The notes beneath the pieces were generated by a model. The model did not search any database. It had not been told where the DNA came from and saw only the letters and a list, made by a program, of their open reading frames with translations. Of a stretch of 64,000 bases of DNA, positions 1 to 10,967 are shown piece by piece. The translations under genes and the position numbers were made by a program. Source of the stretch: Vulcaniibacterium tengchongense (lineage in GTDB: Bacteria > Pseudomonadota > Gammaproteobacteria > Xanthomonadales > Xanthomonadaceae); the NCBI RefSeq assembly GCF_003814555.1, contig NZ_RKQN01000003.1:479611-543610 (forward strand). The letters are read 5' to 3'. Position 1 is the stretch's first letter; the number at the start of each line of letters is the position of its first letter.

Positions 1-86
1 GCTTCGTGATCTCGATCCTGTGCGCGATCGCGCTGCTGTTCGTGTACGAACTGATCCGCAAGAAGACCGCCAAGCCGGCGGTTTGA
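1..86 (+). CDS. C-terminal end of an unidentified membrane protein (5' truncated by window edge)
   Basis: Only the last 27 codons are present, ending in TGA at 84-86. They encode one strongly hydrophobic segment (FVISILCAIALLFVYEL) followed by a short basic tail (IRKKTAKPAV). That is the usual look of the last transmembrane helix and cytoplasmic tail of a transporter or permease. A hairpin terminator follows immediately, which supports this being a real gene end. The family cannot be named from this much sequence. It lies beside sulfate assimilation genes, but nothing here shows it carries sulfate. Confidence 0.6.
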   Translation, partial: FVISILCAIALLFVYELIRKKTAKPAV

Positions 87-408
87 CGGCAAGGCTTCGC
101 GGACCCCGGCTTCGGCCGGGGTTCTTCGTTTGCGGATCGGTGTGCAGGGCGCCCCGGTCCGCCGCACGGCATCGGCCGTCAGTCCGGACGCCGCCGCGAG
201 CGCGGCGCGGGGCTCGTTCGCCGGAGGCAGGCAAGGCCGCCCTGCGGGCCTGCGCCGCGGGATCTGCCGCTCGCGGAAAGCCGCACCGCCGCGCACGGCA
301 GGACCACGTCGCCCGGTGCCGTGGAGAGCAGGACGGGCGCGCCCCGTCGCTGCGCCCGGACCACCGGATCCGCGCGAAGGCGGCCCCGGCGCGGCGCCGC
401 AAGCGCCT
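87..408. other. Gap between two convergent genes
   Basis: Apart from the hairpin at 101-126, nothing convincing is visible. The open frames through it are GC-driven shadows that continue into the antisense of cysNC. Confidence 0.5.
101..126 (+). terminator. Hairpin terminator after the first membrane-protein gene
   Basis: About 10 bp of stem: GGACCCCGGC at 101-110, a TTCG tetraloop at 111-114, and GCCGGGGTTC at 115-124 (one G-T wobble), then TTCGTTTG. It lies 15 bases after the stop codon. The trailing T-run is short, as is common at this GC content. Confidence 0.7.
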
Positions 409-2286
409 TCAGTCCAGCAGGTGGTCGATCACCTTCTGCGCCAGCGCCTCGGCCGATTCGGCGACCGTGTCCAGGCGCAGCTCGGGCGCTTCCGGCGCCT
501 CGTAGGGCGAATCGATGCCGGTGAAGTTGCGCAGCTGGCCGGCGCGCGCCTTGGCGTACAGGCCCTTGACGTCGCGCCGTTCGGCGACTTCCAGCGGCGT
601 GTCGACGAACACCTCGAGGAACTCGCCGTCCGCGAACAGCTCGCGCGCCATGCGCCGTTCGGCGCGGAACGGCGAGATGAAGCTGACCAGCACGATCAGC
701 CCGGCGTCGGTCATCAGCCTGGCGACCTCGGCGACGCGGCGGATGTTCTCGACCCGGTCCTCGGCGGTGAAGCCCAGGTCCTTGTTGAGGCCGTGGCGGA
801 CGTTGTCGCCGTCGAGGATGAAGGTGTGGTAACCCATCGCGTGCAGGCGCTTCTCCACCAGGTTGGCGATGGTCGACTTGCCCGAGCCCGACAGGCCGGT
901 GAACCACAGGCAGCGCGGCTGCTGGCCCTTGATCCGCGCGCGCGCCGCCTTGTCCACGTCCAGGTGCTGCCAATGGATGTTGCCGGCGCGGCGCAGGGCG
1001 AAGTCGAGCGTGCCCGCGGCGACGGTGGCGTTGCTCTGGCGGTCGATCAGGATGAAGCCGCCGAGCGTGCGGTCGTCGGCATAGGCCTCGAACGGCACCG
1101 GCTGGTCGAGGTAGAGGTTGCAGTAGCCGACCTCGTTCAACGCCAGGCGCTTGGCCGGCAGCGGCTCCTGCGTGTTCACGTCGATCTTGTGCTTGATCTC
1201 GGTGACGCTGGCGCCGACCGTGCGCGTGCCGATCTTCAGCCAGTAGGGCCGGCCGGGCAGCAGGGCCTGCTCGCCCATCCACAGCAGGTGCGCGGCGAAC
1301 TGGTCGGCGACCTGCGGCGGGCGCCTGGCGTCGGCGATCACGTCGCCGCGGCTGATGTCGAGCTCGTCGGCCAGGGTGAGGGTGATCGCTTGGCCCTCGC
1401 CGGCCACGGCGAGGTCGCCGTCGGCGGTGACGACGCGCGCGACGCGCGAACGCCGCCCGGACGGCAGCGCCACGATTTCGTCGCCCGGGCGCACCTCGCC
1501 GGCGGCGACGGTGCCGGCGAAACCGCGGAAGTCCTGGTTCGGCCGGTTCACCCATTGCACCGGCATGCGGAAGCCGAGGTCGCGGTCCGCGCGCGCGATC
1601 CCGACCGTCTCCAGATGCTCGAGCACGCTCGGCCCCCGGTACCACGGCATCGCCGGCGAGCGCCGCAGCAGGTTGTCGCCGCGCAGCGCCGACAGCGGCA
1701 CCGCCTGCACCTGGGGAACGCCCAGCTGCGCGGCGAGCGCGCGGTAGCCCTCGGCGATCGCCTCGAACGCCGCGCGGTCGTAGCCGACCAGGTCCATCTT
1801 GTTCACCGCCAGCAGCACGTGGCGGATGCCGAGCAGCGAGACGATGTAGCTGTGCCGGCGGGTCTGCGGCAGCAGGCCCTTGCGCGCGTCGACCAGCACC
1901 ACGGCCAAGTCGGCGTTGGACGCCCCCGTGGCCATGTTGCGGGTGTACTGCTCGTGGCCCGGGCAGTCGGCGACGACGAAGCGGCGCCGCTCGGTGCCGA
2001 AGTAGCGGTAGGCGACGTCGATGGTGATGCCCTGCTCGCGCTCGGCCGAAAGGCCGTCCAGCAGCAGCGCGTAGTCGATCTCCCCGTCCTGGGTGCCGTG
2101 GCGGCGGCTGTCGGCCTCCAGCGCGGCGAGTTGGTCTTCGAACAGCGCGCGGGTCTCGTACAGCAGGCGGCCGATCAGCGTGCTCTTGCCGTCGTCCACG
2201 CTGCCGCAGGCGATGAAGCGCAGCAGGTCGCGGCTTTCGTGCCGGCGCAGGTAGGCGGCGACGTCGATGTCCGGCGGGCGGCCCAT
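409..2286 (-). CDS. cysNC: Bifunctional sulfate adenylyltransferase subunit 1 / adenylylsulfate kinase (CysN-CysC fusion)
   Basis: A 625-residue cytoplasmic enzyme that activates sulfate. The CysN part is the GTPase subunit of ATP sulfurylase and works with CysD to make APS; the CysC part phosphorylates APS to PAPS for CysH. Residues 1 to about 430 show translational GTPase motifs: G1 GSVDDGKST at 28-36, G3 DCPGH, G4 NKMD. A second P-loop, GLSGSGKST near residue 460, starts the APS kinase domain, which also has [13 protein letters not shown] and a substrate region around FISPFRAER. The length fits CysNC fusions of Xanthomonadaceae. The ATG overlaps the cysD stop by one base (TGATG), so the two are probably translationally coupled. 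The frame stays open upstream, but that part is antisense shadow. Confidence 0.97.
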   Translation of the reverse strand: MGRPPDIDVAAYLRRHESRDLLRFIACGSVDDGKSTLIGRLLYETRALFEDQLAALEADSRRHGTQDGEIDYALLLDGLSAEREQGITIDVAYRYFGTERRRFVVADCPGHEQYTRNMATGASNADLAVVLVDARKGLLPQTRRHSYIVSLLGIRHVLLAVNKMDLVGYDRAAFEAIAEGYRALAAQLGVPQVQAVPLSALRGDNLLRRSPAMPWYRGPSVLEHLETVGIARADRDLGFRMPVQWVNRPNQDFRGFAGTVAAGEVRPGDEIVALPSGRRSRVARVVTADGDLAVAGEGQAITLTLADELDISRGDVIADARRPPQVADQFAAHLLWMGEQALLPGRPYWLKIGTRTVGASVTEIKHKIDVNTQEPLPAKRLALNEVGYCNLYLDQPVPFEAYADDRTLGGFILIDRQSNATVAAGTLDFALRRAGNIHWQHLDVDKAARARIKGQQPRCLWFTGLSGSGKSTIANLVEKRLHAMGYHTFILDGDNVRHGLNKDLGFTAEDRVENIRRVAEVARLMTDAGLIVLVSFISPFRAERRMARELFADGEFLEVFVDTPLEVAERRDVKGLYAKARAGQLRNFTGIDSPYEAPEAPELRLDTVAESAEALAQKVIDHLLD

Positions 2287-3224
2287 CAGAAGTAGCCCTC
2301 CTGCTTCTTCTTCTCCATCGACGCCGACGGGTCGTGGTCGATCACCCGGCCCTGGCGTTCGGAGGTGGTGGCCACCAGCATCTCGGCGATGATCTTCTCC
2401 AGCGTGTCCGCCTGCGACTCGACCGCCCCGGTCAGCGGATAGCAGCCGAGCGTGCGGAAACGCACCGACTTGAGCGCCGGGATCTCGCCGGGACGCAGCG
2501 GCAGGCGGTCGTCGTCGACCATGATCAGCGCGCCGTCGCGCTCCACCACCGGCCGCGGCGCGGCGAAGTACAGCGGGGGCACCGGGATGCGCTCGCGGTA
2601 GATGTAGAGCCACACGTCGAGCTCGGTCCAGTTCGACAGCGGGAACACGCGCACGCTCTCGCCCTTGCGGATGCGGGCGTTGTACAGGTTCCACAGCTCG
2701 GGGCGCTGGTTCTTCGGGTCCCAGCGATGCCGCTCGTTGCGGAAGGAGAAGATCCGTTCCTTGGCACGCGACTTCTCCTCGTCGCGGCGGGCGCCGCCGA
2801 TCGCGGCGTCGAAGCCGAACCGGTCCAGCGCCTGCTTCAGCGCCTGGGTCTTCATCACGTCGGTATGCACCGCGGCGCCGTGGTCGATCGGGTTGATGCC
2901 CTGCGCCAAGCCTTCCGGGTTGGTGTGCACGTGCAGGGTCACGCCGGTCTCGGCGGCGCGGCGGTCGCGGAAGGCGATCATCTCGCGGAACTTCCAGCCG
3001 GTGTCGACGTGCAGCAGCGGGATCGGCGGCTTGGCCGGGTAGAACGCCTTGAGCAGCAGGTGCAGCAGCACCGAACTGTCCTTGCCCACCGAGTACAGCA
3101 GCACCGGATTGCGGAACTCGGCCGCGACCTCGCGCAGGACGTGCAGGCTCTCGGCCTCGAGGCGGTCGAGATGGCTCCGCCCGGGACGCGGTTCGTGGCG
3201 GAGCGGGGCGGCGGGGGCGGACAT
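2286..3224 (-). CDS. cysD: Sulfate adenylyltransferase subunit 2
   Basis: A 312-residue ATP sulfurylase catalytic subunit, which makes APS from ATP and sulfate together with CysN. The PP-loop motif is [13 protein letters not shown] near residue 50, followed by family blocks such as [24 protein letters not shown] and [12 protein letters not shown]. The protein ends EKKKQEGYF, as is typical of CysD. I chose the ATG at 3224 because GGAG lies 9 bases upstream and the length then fits the family (about 302). The frame extends to 3269, but the extra proline/arginine-rich residues look non-coding. It is first in the cysD-cysNC operon and divergent from cysJ. Confidence 0.96.
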   Translation of the reverse strand: MSAPAAPLRHEPRPGRSHLDRLEAESLHVLREVAAEFRNPVLLYSVGKDSSVLLHLLLKAFYPAKPPIPLLHVDTGWKFREMIAFRDRRAAETGVTLHVHTNPEGLAQGINPIDHGAAVHTDVMKTQALKQALDRFGFDAAIGGARRDEEKSRAKERIFSFRNERHRWDPKNQRPELWNLYNARIRKGESVRVFPLSNWTELDVWLYIYRERIPVPPLYFAAPRPVVERDGALIMVDDDRLPLRPGEIPALKSVRFRTLGCYPLTGAVESQADTLEKIIAEMLVATTSERQGRVIDHDPSASMEKKKQEGYF

Positions 3225-3394
3225 CGGCGGCGGCAGCTCCGGGCGCCGGGGCGGCGCGGTCCGCCGCATTGTATGGGCGGCGGCACCGTCGCCCGGAAAT
3301 AAGCCCCCGGTATGTGCGCATAACCGAGATTCCTTTCCGGCGGGCGCCGCGGGGGCCTAGCCTGCGAGCATTCCCGTCGCCCGGTCCGCCGCCC
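3225..3394. promoter_or_regulatory. Divergent control region of cysD-cysNC and cysJIH
   Basis: This 170-base region holds a relatively AT-rich island at about 3293-3340. The island is bounded by the inverted arms CCGGAAA (3293-3299) and TTTCCGG (3334-3340), with repeated ATAA tracts between them. A TAGCCT -10-like hexamer lies at 3358-3363, 31 bases before the cysJ ATG. In proteobacteria such cys operons are controlled by the LysR-type regulator CysB; that CysB binds here is inference. Confidence 0.5.
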
Positions 3395-5197
3395 ATGTCC
3401 GTTCCCGCCGCTCTCGCCACGCCGCTCAGCGAGGACCGGCTGGCCGCGCTCGCCCGCGTCACCGACGGCCTGGACGCGCACGCGCTGTGGTGGCTGTCCG
3501 GCTACGCCGCCGGCCTGGCCAGCCGCGGCGCGGTACCGGCCGCCGTCGCGCCCACCGGCGCGGCCGAGCCCATGCCCGGCGCGCGCCTCACCGTCGTCTA
3601 CGGCAGCCAGACCGGCAACGCCAAGCGCGTGGCCGAGCGCCTGGCCGCGCAGGGCGAAGCGGCCGGCCTCGCGGTGCGGCTGCTGCGCGCCGATGCCTAC
3701 CCGCTGCGCGAACTGAAGGACGAGCGCGCGCTGTGCCTGGTGATCAGCACCCAGGGCGACGGCGACCCGCCGGACGACGCCCGCGGCTTCGTCGAATTCC
3801 TCTCCGGCAAGCGCGCACCCGAGCTGAAGCAGCTGCGCTACGCGGTGCTCGGGCTCGGCGATTCCAGCTACCCGCAGTTCTGCGCGGCCGGGCGCAAGCT
3901 CGACGAACGCCTGGCCGAGCTGGGCGCGACCCGCCTGCTGGCGCGCGCCGACGCCGACCTCGACATCGACAGCGTCGCCGCGCCCTGGCTCGAGCAGGCG
4001 CTGGCCAAGGCCAAGGAAGCGCTGAAGCCGGCGGCGCCGCTGGCTACCGTCACGCCGCTGCGGCCGCTGCCGGCGGCGCCGGCGCACGGCCGCGAGGCGC
4101 CCTTCGCGGCCGAGCTGCTGCTCAACCAGCGCATCACCGGCCGCGGCAGCGCCAAGGACATCCGCCACATCGAACTGTCGCTGGAGGGCTCCGGCCTGCA
4201 CTACGAACCCGGCGACGCGCTCGGCGTGTGGCCGGCGAATCCGCCGGCATTGGTGCAGGCCGTGCTGGAGGCGCTGCGACTCGACGGCGGGGCCATGGTC
4301 GAGCACGGCGGCGAGGCCCTGCCGCTGCGGCAGTGGCTCGGCGAGAAGCGCGAGCTGACCCGGCTGGCGCGGCCGTTCGTCGCCCGGCACGCGGCGCACG
4401 CGCGCAGCGACGAACTGAACCGGCTGCTCGCCCCGGATCGCCAGGCGGACCTGGCGCGGCTGCTGGGCGAGGCCCAGGTGCTCGACCTGCTGTTGCGCCA
4501 TCCGGCCGCGTGGAGCGCGGAGGAACTGGTGGCCGCGCTGCGCCCGCTGACGCCGCGGCTGTATTCGATCGCCTCCAGCCGCAAGCACGTCGGCGACGAA
4601 GCGCACCTGACCGTCGCCCATCTCGAGTACGTGAACGCGCACGGCCGGCGCTGGGGCGCGGCCTCGCACCTGCTCGCCGCCAGCGCGGAAGGCGCGCGGC
4701 TGCGCGTGTACGTCGAGCCGAACGAACGTTTCCGCCTGCCCGCCGACGGCGGCCGCGACGTGATCATGATCGGCCCCGGCACCGGCGTCGCGCCGTTCCG
4801 CGGCTTCGTCCAGGAGCGCGCCGCCGTCGGCGCGCGCGGCCGCAACTGGCTGCTGTTCGGCAACCCGCATTTCCGCACCGATTTCCTCTACCAGGTTGAG
4901 TGGCAGCAGGCGCTGAAGGACGGCCGCCTGCACCGGCTCGACCTCGCGTTCTCGCGCGACCAGGCGCACAAGGTCTACGTGCAGGACCGGCTGCGCGACC
5001 GCGGCCGCGAGCTGTTCGACTGGCTGGAGGACGGCGCCCACCTGTACGTGTGCGGCGACGCCGCGCGCATGGCCAAGGACGTGCACGCGGCGCTGCGCGA
5101 GATCGTCGCCGCGCACGGCGGCAAGTCCGCCGAGGACGCCGAGGGCTACCTCAACGCCCTGCAGCAGCAGGGCCGCTACGCCCGGGACGTGTACTGA
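3395..5197 (+). CDS. cysJ: Assimilatory sulfite reductase (NADPH) flavoprotein alpha subunit
   Basis: A 600-residue protein, nearly the length of E. coli CysJ. It passes electrons from NADPH through FAD and FMN to the hemoprotein CysI for reduction of sulfite to sulfide. A flavodoxin domain comes first ([18 protein letters not shown] near residue 70, then [15 protein letters not shown] and [13 protein letters not shown]). The ferredoxin-reductase-like part follows ([31 protein letters not shown]) and the protein ends in the conserved GRYARDVY. The ATG at 3395 gives the family length; earlier in-frame codons run into the control region. It overlaps cysI by four bases (ATGA) and is first in cysJIH. 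Confidence 0.96.
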   Translation: MSVPAALATPLSEDRLAALARVTDGLDAHALWWLSGYAAGLASRGAVPAAVAPTGAAEPMPGARLTVVYGSQTGNAKRVAERLAAQGEAAGLAVRLLRADAYPLRELKDERALCLVISTQGDGDPPDDARGFVEFLSGKRAPELKQLRYAVLGLGDSSYPQFCAAGRKLDERLAELGATRLLARADADLDIDSVAAPWLEQALAKAKEALKPAAPLATVTPLRPLPAAPAHGREAPFAAELLLNQRITGRGSAKDIRHIELSLEGSGLHYEPGDALGVWPANPPALVQAVLEALRLDGGAMVEHGGEALPLRQWLGEKRELTRLARPFVARHAAHARSDELNRLLAPDRQADLARLLGEAQVLDLLLRHPAAWSAEELVAALRPLTPRLYSIASSRKHVGDEAHLTVAHLEYVNAHGRRWGAASHLLAASAEGARLRVYVEPNERFRLPADGGRDVIMIGPGTGVAPFRGFVQERAAVGARGRNWLLFGNPHFRTDFLYQVEWQQALKDGRLHRLDLAFSRDQAHKVYVQDRLRDRGRELFDWLEDGAHLYVCGDAARMAKDVHAALREIVAAHGGKSAEDAEGYLNALQQQGRYARDVY

Positions 5198-6939
5198 TGA
5201 GCGGGAGCCCCGGCATGAGCGCGCATTCGGTCGAGGACATCAAGCGCGACAGCGCGCGCCTGCGCGGCACGCTGCTGGCCTCGCTCGCCGACCCGGTCAC
5301 CGGCGCGCTGGCCGAGGACGACCAGACCCTGATCAAGTACCACGGCAGCTACCAGCAGGACGACCGCGACCTGCGCGAGGAGCGCCGCCTGCAGAAGCTC
5401 GAGCCGGCCTACCAGTTCATGATCCGCACCCGCACCCCGGGCGGCGTGGTCACGCCGAAGCAGTGGCTGCAGCTGGACGCCATCGCGACCACCTACGCCG
5501 AACGCGGCCTGCGCATCACCACGCGCCAGGCGTTCCAGTTCCACGGCGTGATCAAGCGCGAGCTGAAGGCGACCATGCAGGCGATCAACGCCGCGCTGAT
5601 CGACACGCTCGCGGCCTGCGGCGACGTCAACCGCAACGTCGCCGTGGCGGCGAACCCGCAGCAGTCCGCGCTGCACGCGCAGGTGTGGGCGCAGGCGGCG
5701 GCGCTGTCCGAGCACCTGCTGCCGAACACCCGCGCCTACCACGAGATCTGGCTGGACGAGGAGCGCGTCGCCGGCAGCGGCAGCGAGGACGAGCCGATCT
5801 ACGGCGCCGCCTACCTGCCGCGCAAGTTCAAGATCGGCTTCGCGGTCCCGCCGTACAACGACGTCGACGTGTTCGCCCAGGACCTGGGCTTCGTCGCCAT
5901 CGTCGAGGACGGCGAACTGCGCGGTTACGACGTGACCGTCGGCGGCGGCATGGGCGCGACCCACGGCGACCCGGAGACCTACCCGCGCCTGGGCGACGTG
6001 ATCGGCTTCGTCACCCCGCAGCAGCTGACCGCCGTGGCGGACGCCGTGGTCACCGCCCAGCGCGACTTCGGCAACCGCGCGCTGCGCAAGCGCGCGCGGC
6101 TGAAGTACACCATCGACGACCGTGGCCTGGACTGGTTCCAGGCCGAGGTCGAACGCCGCGCCGGGTTCGCGCTCGCGCCGGCGCGGCCATTCGCGTTCGT
6201 CCACAACGGCGACCGTTTCGGCTGGGTCGGGGGCGAGGACGGGCGCTGGCACCTGACCTTGCTGATCCAGGCCGGGCGCATCCGGGACCGCGACGGCGCG
6301 GCGCACCTGAGCGGCCTGCGCGAGATCGCGCGCGTCCTCGACGCCGGGGCGCCCGGCGCCGAGTTCCGCCTGACCGCGAACCAGAACCTCACCCTCGCCG
6401 GCGTGCCCACCGCGTTGCGCGAGCGCATCGATGCGCTCGTCTCGGAATACGGGCTGGACGGCTACCGTCGCGCCAGCCCGCTGCGCCGCGACGCGTTGGC
6501 CTGCGTGGCGCTGCCGACCTGCGGCCTGGCGATGGCCGAGGCCGAGCGCTACCTGCCCGAATTCGCCGGCAAGCTCGAGGCGCTGCTCGAGAAGCACGGC
6601 CTGCTCGACGCGCCCATCCACCTGCGCCTCAGCGGTTGCCCGAACGGCTGCTCGCGCCCGTACCTGGGCGAGATCGCGCTCGTCGGCAAGGCGCCGGGCC
6701 GCTACAACCTGATGCTCGGCGCCGACCGCCGCGGCCAGCGCCTGAACGCGCTCTATCGCGAAAACGCGGCCGAGCCCGAGATCCTCGCCGCGCTCGATCC
6801 GCTGCTCGCCCGCTACGCCGCCGAACGCGGGGCCGATGAAGGCTTCGGCGACTTCCTGCTGCGCAGCGGCATCGTCGCGGCGAAACCGTCCATCCCCCTG
6901 CAACTGCGCAACGAAACATCCGCTGGAGCCATCGCATGA
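5197..6939 (+). CDS. cysI: Assimilatory sulfite reductase hemoprotein beta subunit
   Basis: A 580-residue subunit that carries siroheme and a 4Fe-4S cluster and reduces sulfite to sulfide with electrons from CysJ. The four cluster ligands are visible in the C-terminal part: a C-x5-C pair (CVALPTC, about residue 435) and the CPNGC pair about 40 residues later. Conserved stretches such as [15 protein letters not shown] and GGGMGATHG are also present. The start codon shares ATGA with the cysJ stop; a second ATG at 5215 is possible. Its stop overlaps cysH in the same way, so the three genes form one translationally coupled unit. Confidence 0.96.
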   Translation: MSGSPGMSAHSVEDIKRDSARLRGTLLASLADPVTGALAEDDQTLIKYHGSYQQDDRDLREERRLQKLEPAYQFMIRTRTPGGVVTPKQWLQLDAIATTYAERGLRITTRQAFQFHGVIKRELKATMQAINAALIDTLAACGDVNRNVAVAANPQQSALHAQVWAQAAALSEHLLPNTRAYHEIWLDEERVAGSGSEDEPIYGAAYLPRKFKIGFAVPPYNDVDVFAQDLGFVAIVEDGELRGYDVTVGGGMGATHGDPETYPRLGDVIGFVTPQQLTAVADAVVTAQRDFGNRALRKRARLKYTIDDRGLDWFQAEVERRAGFALAPARPFAFVHNGDRFGWVGGEDGRWHLTLLIQAGRIRDRDGAAHLSGLREIARVLDAGAPGAEFRLTANQNLTLAGVPTALRERIDALVSEYGLDGYRRASPLRRDALACVALPTCGLAMAEAERYLPEFAGKLEALLEKHGLLDAPIHLRLSGCPNGCSRPYLGEIALVGKAPGRYNLMLGADRRGQRLNALYRENAAEPEILAALDPLLARYAAERGADEGFGDFLLRSGIVAAKPSIPLQLRNETSAGAIA

Positions 6940-7676
6940 GCGCCCTCCCCGACCCCGTCACCGCCGCCGAATCGCCGCGCGCCCTGGCCGAGCTCAACGC
7001 CTGGCTGGCCGAACGCAGCGCCGAGGAACGCGTCGCCTGGGCGCTGGAGCACGCCGCCGGCGAGCATGCGCTCTCCTCCAGCTTCGGCGCCCAGGCGGCC
7101 GTGTCGCTGCACCTGGTCACGCGCCAGCGCGCGGACATCCCGGTGATCCTGGTCGACACCGGCTACCTGTTCCCGGAAACCTACCGCTTCGTCGACGAAC
7201 TGACCGAGCGGCTGCGGCTCAACCTCAAGGTCTACCGCCCGCAGATCGGCATCGCCTGGATGGAAGCGCGCTTCGGCCGGCTGTGGGAGAACGGCGTGGA
7301 GGGCATCGAGCGCTACAACAGGATGCGCAAGGTCGAGCCGATGCAGCGCGCGCTGCGCGAACTGGGCGTGCGCACCTGGATCGCCGGGCTGCGCCGCAGC
7401 CAGGCGCGTACCCGCGCCGGCATCGACTTCCTCGAACTGCGCGACGGCCGCTGGAAGCTGCACCCGATCGCCGACTGGAGCGACCGCGACGTCTGGGACT
7501 ACCTGCAGCGCCACGACCTGCCCTACCACCCGCTGTGGCACCAGGGGTACGTGTCGATCGGCGACGTGCACACCACGCGGCCGCTGGAGCCCGGCATGAA
7601 CGAGGAGGACACGCGCTTCTTCGGCCTCAAGCGCGAGTGCGGCCTGCACTTCGACAGCGAACCGAACGCGGCTTGA
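6936..7676 (+). CDS. cysH: Phosphoadenylyl-sulfate reductase (PAPS reductase)
   Basis: A 246-residue thioredoxin-dependent enzyme that reduces PAPS to sulfite, the step before CysJI. The N-terminal half has the adenylyl-sulfate fold ([26 protein letters not shown]). The C-terminus carries the catalytic KRECGLH motif. The extra paired cysteines (CC and CxxC) of plant-type and bacterial APS reductases are absent, which fits a PAPS-specific enzyme and the presence of a CysC domain in the same locus. It overlaps cysI by four bases and is the last gene of the operon. Confidence 0.95.
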   Translation: MSALPDPVTAAESPRALAELNAWLAERSAEERVAWALEHAAGEHALSSSFGAQAAVSLHLVTRQRADIPVILVDTGYLFPETYRFVDELTERLRLNLKVYRPQIGIAWMEARFGRLWENGVEGIERYNRMRKVEPMQRALRELGVRTWIAGLRRSQARTRAGIDFLELRDGRWKLHPIADWSDRDVWDYLQRHDLPYHPLWHQGYVSIGDVHTTRPLEPGMNEEDTRFFGLKRECGLHFDSEPNAA

Positions 7677-7759
7677 GCCGCCGCGCCGCGTCCCGGGGCG
7701 GTTCGTCCGCGTTCCTTCCGCCGCGAAGGACCGCTCGAATCCGGCCCGGGCGATGCCAC

Positions 7760-7777
7760 GGCGGATCCGGATCCGCC
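7760..7777. repeat. 18-base perfect palindrome between cysH and hutF
   Basis: GGCGGATCCGGATCCGCC is its own reverse complement and abuts the hutF stop codon. It lies between two convergent genes, where a bidirectional terminator would be expected, but there is no T-run on either side. Confidence 0.5.
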
Positions 7778-9124
7778 CTACGCCCAGAGCCGCGCCAACG
7801 CCTGCCGGTAGCGCGCCGCGATCGCGTCGGCGGCAACGTGGCGGCCTTCCTTCACCACCTGGCGCCCGCCGACGTAGACCTCGCGTACCAGGTTGCGGTT
7901 GCCGCTGAAGATCCAGCGGTCGAGCGCGTCCTGCGCGCCCAGGCCGAACAGCTGCGGGGCGTCGGCGTCCAGCACCACGGCGTCGGCGTATTCGCCCCGC
8001 GCGAAGCGGCCGATGCGGTGTCCGCTCGCCCGGGCCGCGCTCTCGGCGACGCCGCGCAGCAAGGTCTCGCCGACGCTCGGCACCGCCGCCGACACCGCGA
8101 CGTTGCGCCGCCGCGTCAGCAGGCGCTGGCCGTACTCCAGCCAGCGCAGTTCCTCCACCGGCGAGACCGAGATGTGCGAATCCGAGCCGATGCCCCAGCG
8201 CCCGCCGGCGTCGAGGTAGGCGCGCAGCGGGAACAGCCCGTCGCCGAGATTCGCCTCCGTGGTCGGGCAGATCGCCACGGTCACGCCGCTGCGGGCGAGG
8301 GCCAGCGTTTCCGCCTCGGTCAGATGAGTCGCATGGACCAGCGTCCAGCGCGCGTCGACCGCGGCGTTGGCGAGCAGCCACTCCACCGGCCGCGCGCCGC
8401 GCACGGCCAGGCAGTCCTGCACCTCGGCCACCTGCTCGGCGATGTGGATGTGCACCGGCGTCGCCGCGGGCAAGGCCTCGAGCACGGCCTGCATCGCCCC
8501 GGGCGGCACCGCGCGCAGGCTGTGCAGGGCGCAACCCACGTGCAGCCCGGGGCCGACCTGCCCGCACAGCGTCTCGACCAAGCGCAGATAGGCGTCGACG
8601 TCGTGACCGAAGCGGCGCTGGCGTTCGCTCAACGGCCGTCCGTCGAAGCCGCCGGTCATGTACAGCACCGGCAGCAGGGTGAGGCGGATGCCGGCCTCGC
8701 GCGCGGCGGCGACCAGCGCCAGCGACATCGCGGCGGGCTCGGCGTAGGGCCGTCCGTCCGGTGCGTGGTGCAGGTAGTGGAACTCGCACACCGTGGTGTA
8801 GCCGGCCTCGAGCATCTCCGCGTACAGCTGCGCCGCGACGGCCTGCAGCGTCTCCGGATCGAAGCGCGCGGCCGCCCGGTACATCGCTTCGCGCCAGGTC
8901 CAGAACGAATCCTCGGCGTGGGTCTGGCGCTCGGCGAGCCCGGCCATCGCGCGCTGGAACGCATGCGAATGCAGGTTGGCGACGCCCGGCAGCATCCACC
9001 GCGCGCTGCCGGTCGGCTCGGCCGGCTCCAGGGCGGCGATGCGGCCGTGCTCGTCGACCGCCAATCCGGCGTCGACGCGCCAGCCTTCCGGGGTCCACAG
9101 CATCGCGGCATCCAGCGTCTTCAT
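7778..9124 (-). CDS. hutF: Formimidoylglutamate deiminase
   Basis: A 448-residue amidohydrolase of the histidine degradation route that deiminates N-formimino-L-glutamate to N-formyl-L-glutamate. Metal-site motifs of the superfamily are in order: HSHAFQRAM near residue 55, HIHIAEQ, HATHL, and GSDSHIS near residue 320. The length and the RALxxL-type core fit HutF rather than guanine deaminase or AtzA-like enzymes. The ATG at 9124 follows a plausible spacing, and upstream sequence is low-complexity. It is divergent from hutI, so the two could share control. The other hut genes are not in this window. Confidence 0.9.
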   Translation of the reverse strand: MKTLDAAMLWTPEGWRVDAGLAVDEHGRIAALEPAEPTGSARWMLPGVANLHSHAFQRAMAGLAERQTHAEDSFWTWREAMYRAAARFDPETLQAVAAQLYAEMLEAGYTTVCEFHYLHHAPDGRPYAEPAAMSLALVAAAREAGIRLTLLPVLYMTGGFDGRPLSERQRRFGHDVDAYLRLVETLCGQVGPGLHVGCALHSLRAVPPGAMQAVLEALPAATPVHIHIAEQVAEVQDCLAVRGARPVEWLLANAAVDARWTLVHATHLTEAETLALARSGVTVAICPTTEANLGDGLFPLRAYLDAGGRWGIGSDSHISVSPVEELRWLEYGQRLLTRRRNVAVSAAVPSVGETLLRGVAESAARASGHRIGRFARGEYADAVVLDADAPQLFGLGAQDALDRWIFSGNRNLVREVYVGGRQVVKEGRHVAADAIAARYRQALARLWA

Positions 9125-9342
9125 GCGCGCATTCTCGCGCGCGCGGCGAGCCGATGCGAGGGCGCCCGCGCGTCGACCGCCTTGGCCGGCGAAGCCGGAG
9201 CGGCGGCCTGCCGCCTGCCAGCCCCGCCACCGCGGATGCAACGCGGGATCCGCCATGCGGCCGTCCCAACGGAACGGGCCGTCGCCGCGCACAGGAAGGA
9301 TGGCCGCACCGGCCGCTTCCGGGTCGCGACGACACGACTGGC

Positions 9343-9355
9343 TACAATCCGCGCA
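9343..9355 (+). promoter_or_regulatory. -10 element of hutI, predicted leaderless
   Basis: TACAAT at 9343-9348 is followed by only six bases before the hutI ATG at 9355. A transcript starting at the normal distance would begin at or beside the A of the start codon. No clear -35 hexamer or ribosome-binding site is visible. The lpxH, folC and marR starts have the same geometry. Confidence 0.5.
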
Positions 9356-10587
9356 TGACCACCGCTTCCGCACCGATCTGGGACGGCCTGCTGCTCGGCG
9401 CCTCGCTGGCGACGCTGGCCGGGGCGCAGGGCTACGGCGAGGTCGCCGACGGCGCGCTGGGCTGGCGCGACGGCGTGCTGACCTACGTCGGCCCGCGCGC
9501 GGCGCTGCCGGACGCGCCGCCGCGGCTGGCGCGCGAAGTGATCGAAACCGACGGCGGCTGGGTCACCCCCGGCCTGGTCGATTGCCATACCCACCTGGTC
9601 TTCGCCGGCGAGCGCGCGCGCGAGTTCGAGCTGCGCCTGCAAGGCGCGAGCTACGAGGAAATCGCCCGCGCCGGCGGCGGCATCCTGTCCACCGTGCGCG
9701 CGGTGCGCGCCGCCGACGAGGACGCGCTGCTGCGCCAGTCGCTGCCGCGCGCGCAGGCGTTGCTGGCCGACGGCGCCACCACGCTGGAGATCAAGTCCGG
9801 CTACGGCCTGGACTACGAGAACGAGCGCAAGATGCTGCGGGTCGCGCGGCGCATCGGGGTCGAGCTCGGCATCGGGGTGCGCACCACCTGCCTGGCCGCG
9901 CACGCGCTGCCGCCGGAGTACGCCGGCCGCGCCGACGCCTACGTCGACGCCGCGATCGAATGGCTGCCGCGCCTGCACGCCGAGGGCCTGGTCGATGCAG
10001 TCGACGCGTTCTGCGAGGGCATCGGCTTCAGCCCGGCGCAGACGCGCCGGCTGTTCGGAGCCGCGCGCGCGCTCGGCCTGCCGGTGAAACTGCACGCCGA
10101 CCAGCTCAGCGACCTCGGCGGCGCGGCGCTCGCGGCCGAGTTCGGCGGGCTGTCGGCCGACCACGTCGAGCACACCTGCGACGCCGGCGTGCGCGCGATG
10201 GCCGCGCGCGGCACGGTCGCGGTGCTGCTGCCCGGCGCGTTCCACGTGCTGCGCGAAACCAAGCTGCCGCCGCTGGACGCGTTCCGCGCGCACGGCGTGG
10301 CGATGGCGGTGGCCACCGATTGCAATCCGGGCACTTCGCCGCTGCTGTCGCTGCGCCAGGCGATGCAACTGGCCTGCACGCACTTCCGCCTCACGCCCGA
10401 GGAAGCGCTGCGCGGCGCGACCGTGCACGCGGCGCGCGCGCTCGGCCTGGCCGATCGCGGCGCCTTGCGCGTCGGCGCGCGCGCGGACTTCGTGCTGTGG
10501 GATATCGGCCATCCGGCCGAACTGGGCTACTGGCTGGGCGGGCGGCTGGCCCGGGCGGTGTATGCCGGCGGACGAAAACGGGCCTGA
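9355..10587 (+). CDS. hutI: Imidazolonepropionase
   Basis: A 410-residue cytoplasmic zinc- or iron-dependent amidohydrolase that opens imidazolone-5-propionate to N-formimino-L-glutamate, the substrate of HutF next door. Visible motifs: [18 protein letters not shown] (metal histidines, about residue 75), [37 protein letters not shown], and ATDCNPGTS near residue 320. The start follows a -10 box with a six-base gap and has no Shine-Dalgarno sequence, which suggests a leaderless mRNA. The next gene on this strand is 380 bases away, so hutI is probably monocistronic. Confidence 0.95.
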   Translation: MTTASAPIWDGLLLGASLATLAGAQGYGEVADGALGWRDGVLTYVGPRAALPDAPPRLAREVIETDGGWVTPGLVDCHTHLVFAGERAREFELRLQGASYEEIARAGGGILSTVRAVRAADEDALLRQSLPRAQALLADGATTLEIKSGYGLDYENERKMLRVARRIGVELGIGVRTTCLAAHALPPEYAGRADAYVDAAIEWLPRLHAEGLVDAVDAFCEGIGFSPAQTRRLFGAARALGLPVKLHADQLSDLGGAALAAEFGGLSADHVEHTCDAGVRAMAARGTVAVLLPGAFHVLRETKLPPLDAFRAHGVAMAVATDCNPGTSPLLSLRQAMQLACTHFRLTPEEALRGATVHAARALGLADRGALRVGARADFVLWDIGHPAELGYWLGGRLARAVYAGGRKRA

Positions 10588-10602
10588 CGGCGCAAGGCCC
10601 GT
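10578..10602 (+). terminator. Possible hairpin at the hutI stop
   Basis: ACGGGCCT at 10578-10585 pairs with AGGCCCGT at 10595-10602 around a nine-base loop. The first arm overlaps the TGA. There is no T-run, so its role in termination is uncertain. Confidence 0.35.
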
Positions 10603-10967
10603 CCGGGAAGCCGGAACCTCTCTTTGCCGATGCCCCATTTCGTACCCGCCCGCATGACACTCCCCTGCGTTCGCGGTTTCCGCTTTTCGACGGCCCGCGG
10701 CCAGGCCGCCCGATCTGCCCGGGCATCACGGCGTCGAACCGGCGATGGAGGGGCGGCGTCCGGGTCAGGCAGGAGGCCCCGGCCGGGGAGGACGCGATGC
10801 CCTGGCGGGTCCGGCCCGACGACGCATCGGCCGAGCACGGAACGCCCGCAAGCCGCGCAAGGACCGATGGCGGATTCCGGCATCCGTCGTGGTGAGGGGA
10901 GACAGGCTCGCCCCGACCACGCCGGCGTGCGATCTTTGGCGCTCCATCGAATCCGGGGAATGCCTCG
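10588..10967. other. Gap of 380 bases between hutI and the dipeptidase gene
   Basis: Beyond the hairpin at the hutI end, no gene, clear promoter or terminator could be supported. The open frames here have proline/arginine-rich translations with no family features. Confidence 0.5.

Noticed and set aside
130-2295. 721-codon open frame on the plus strand opposite cysNC
   Set aside because: Translation is Arg/Ala/Val-rich with no family features; it is a GC-driven antisense of a certain gene.
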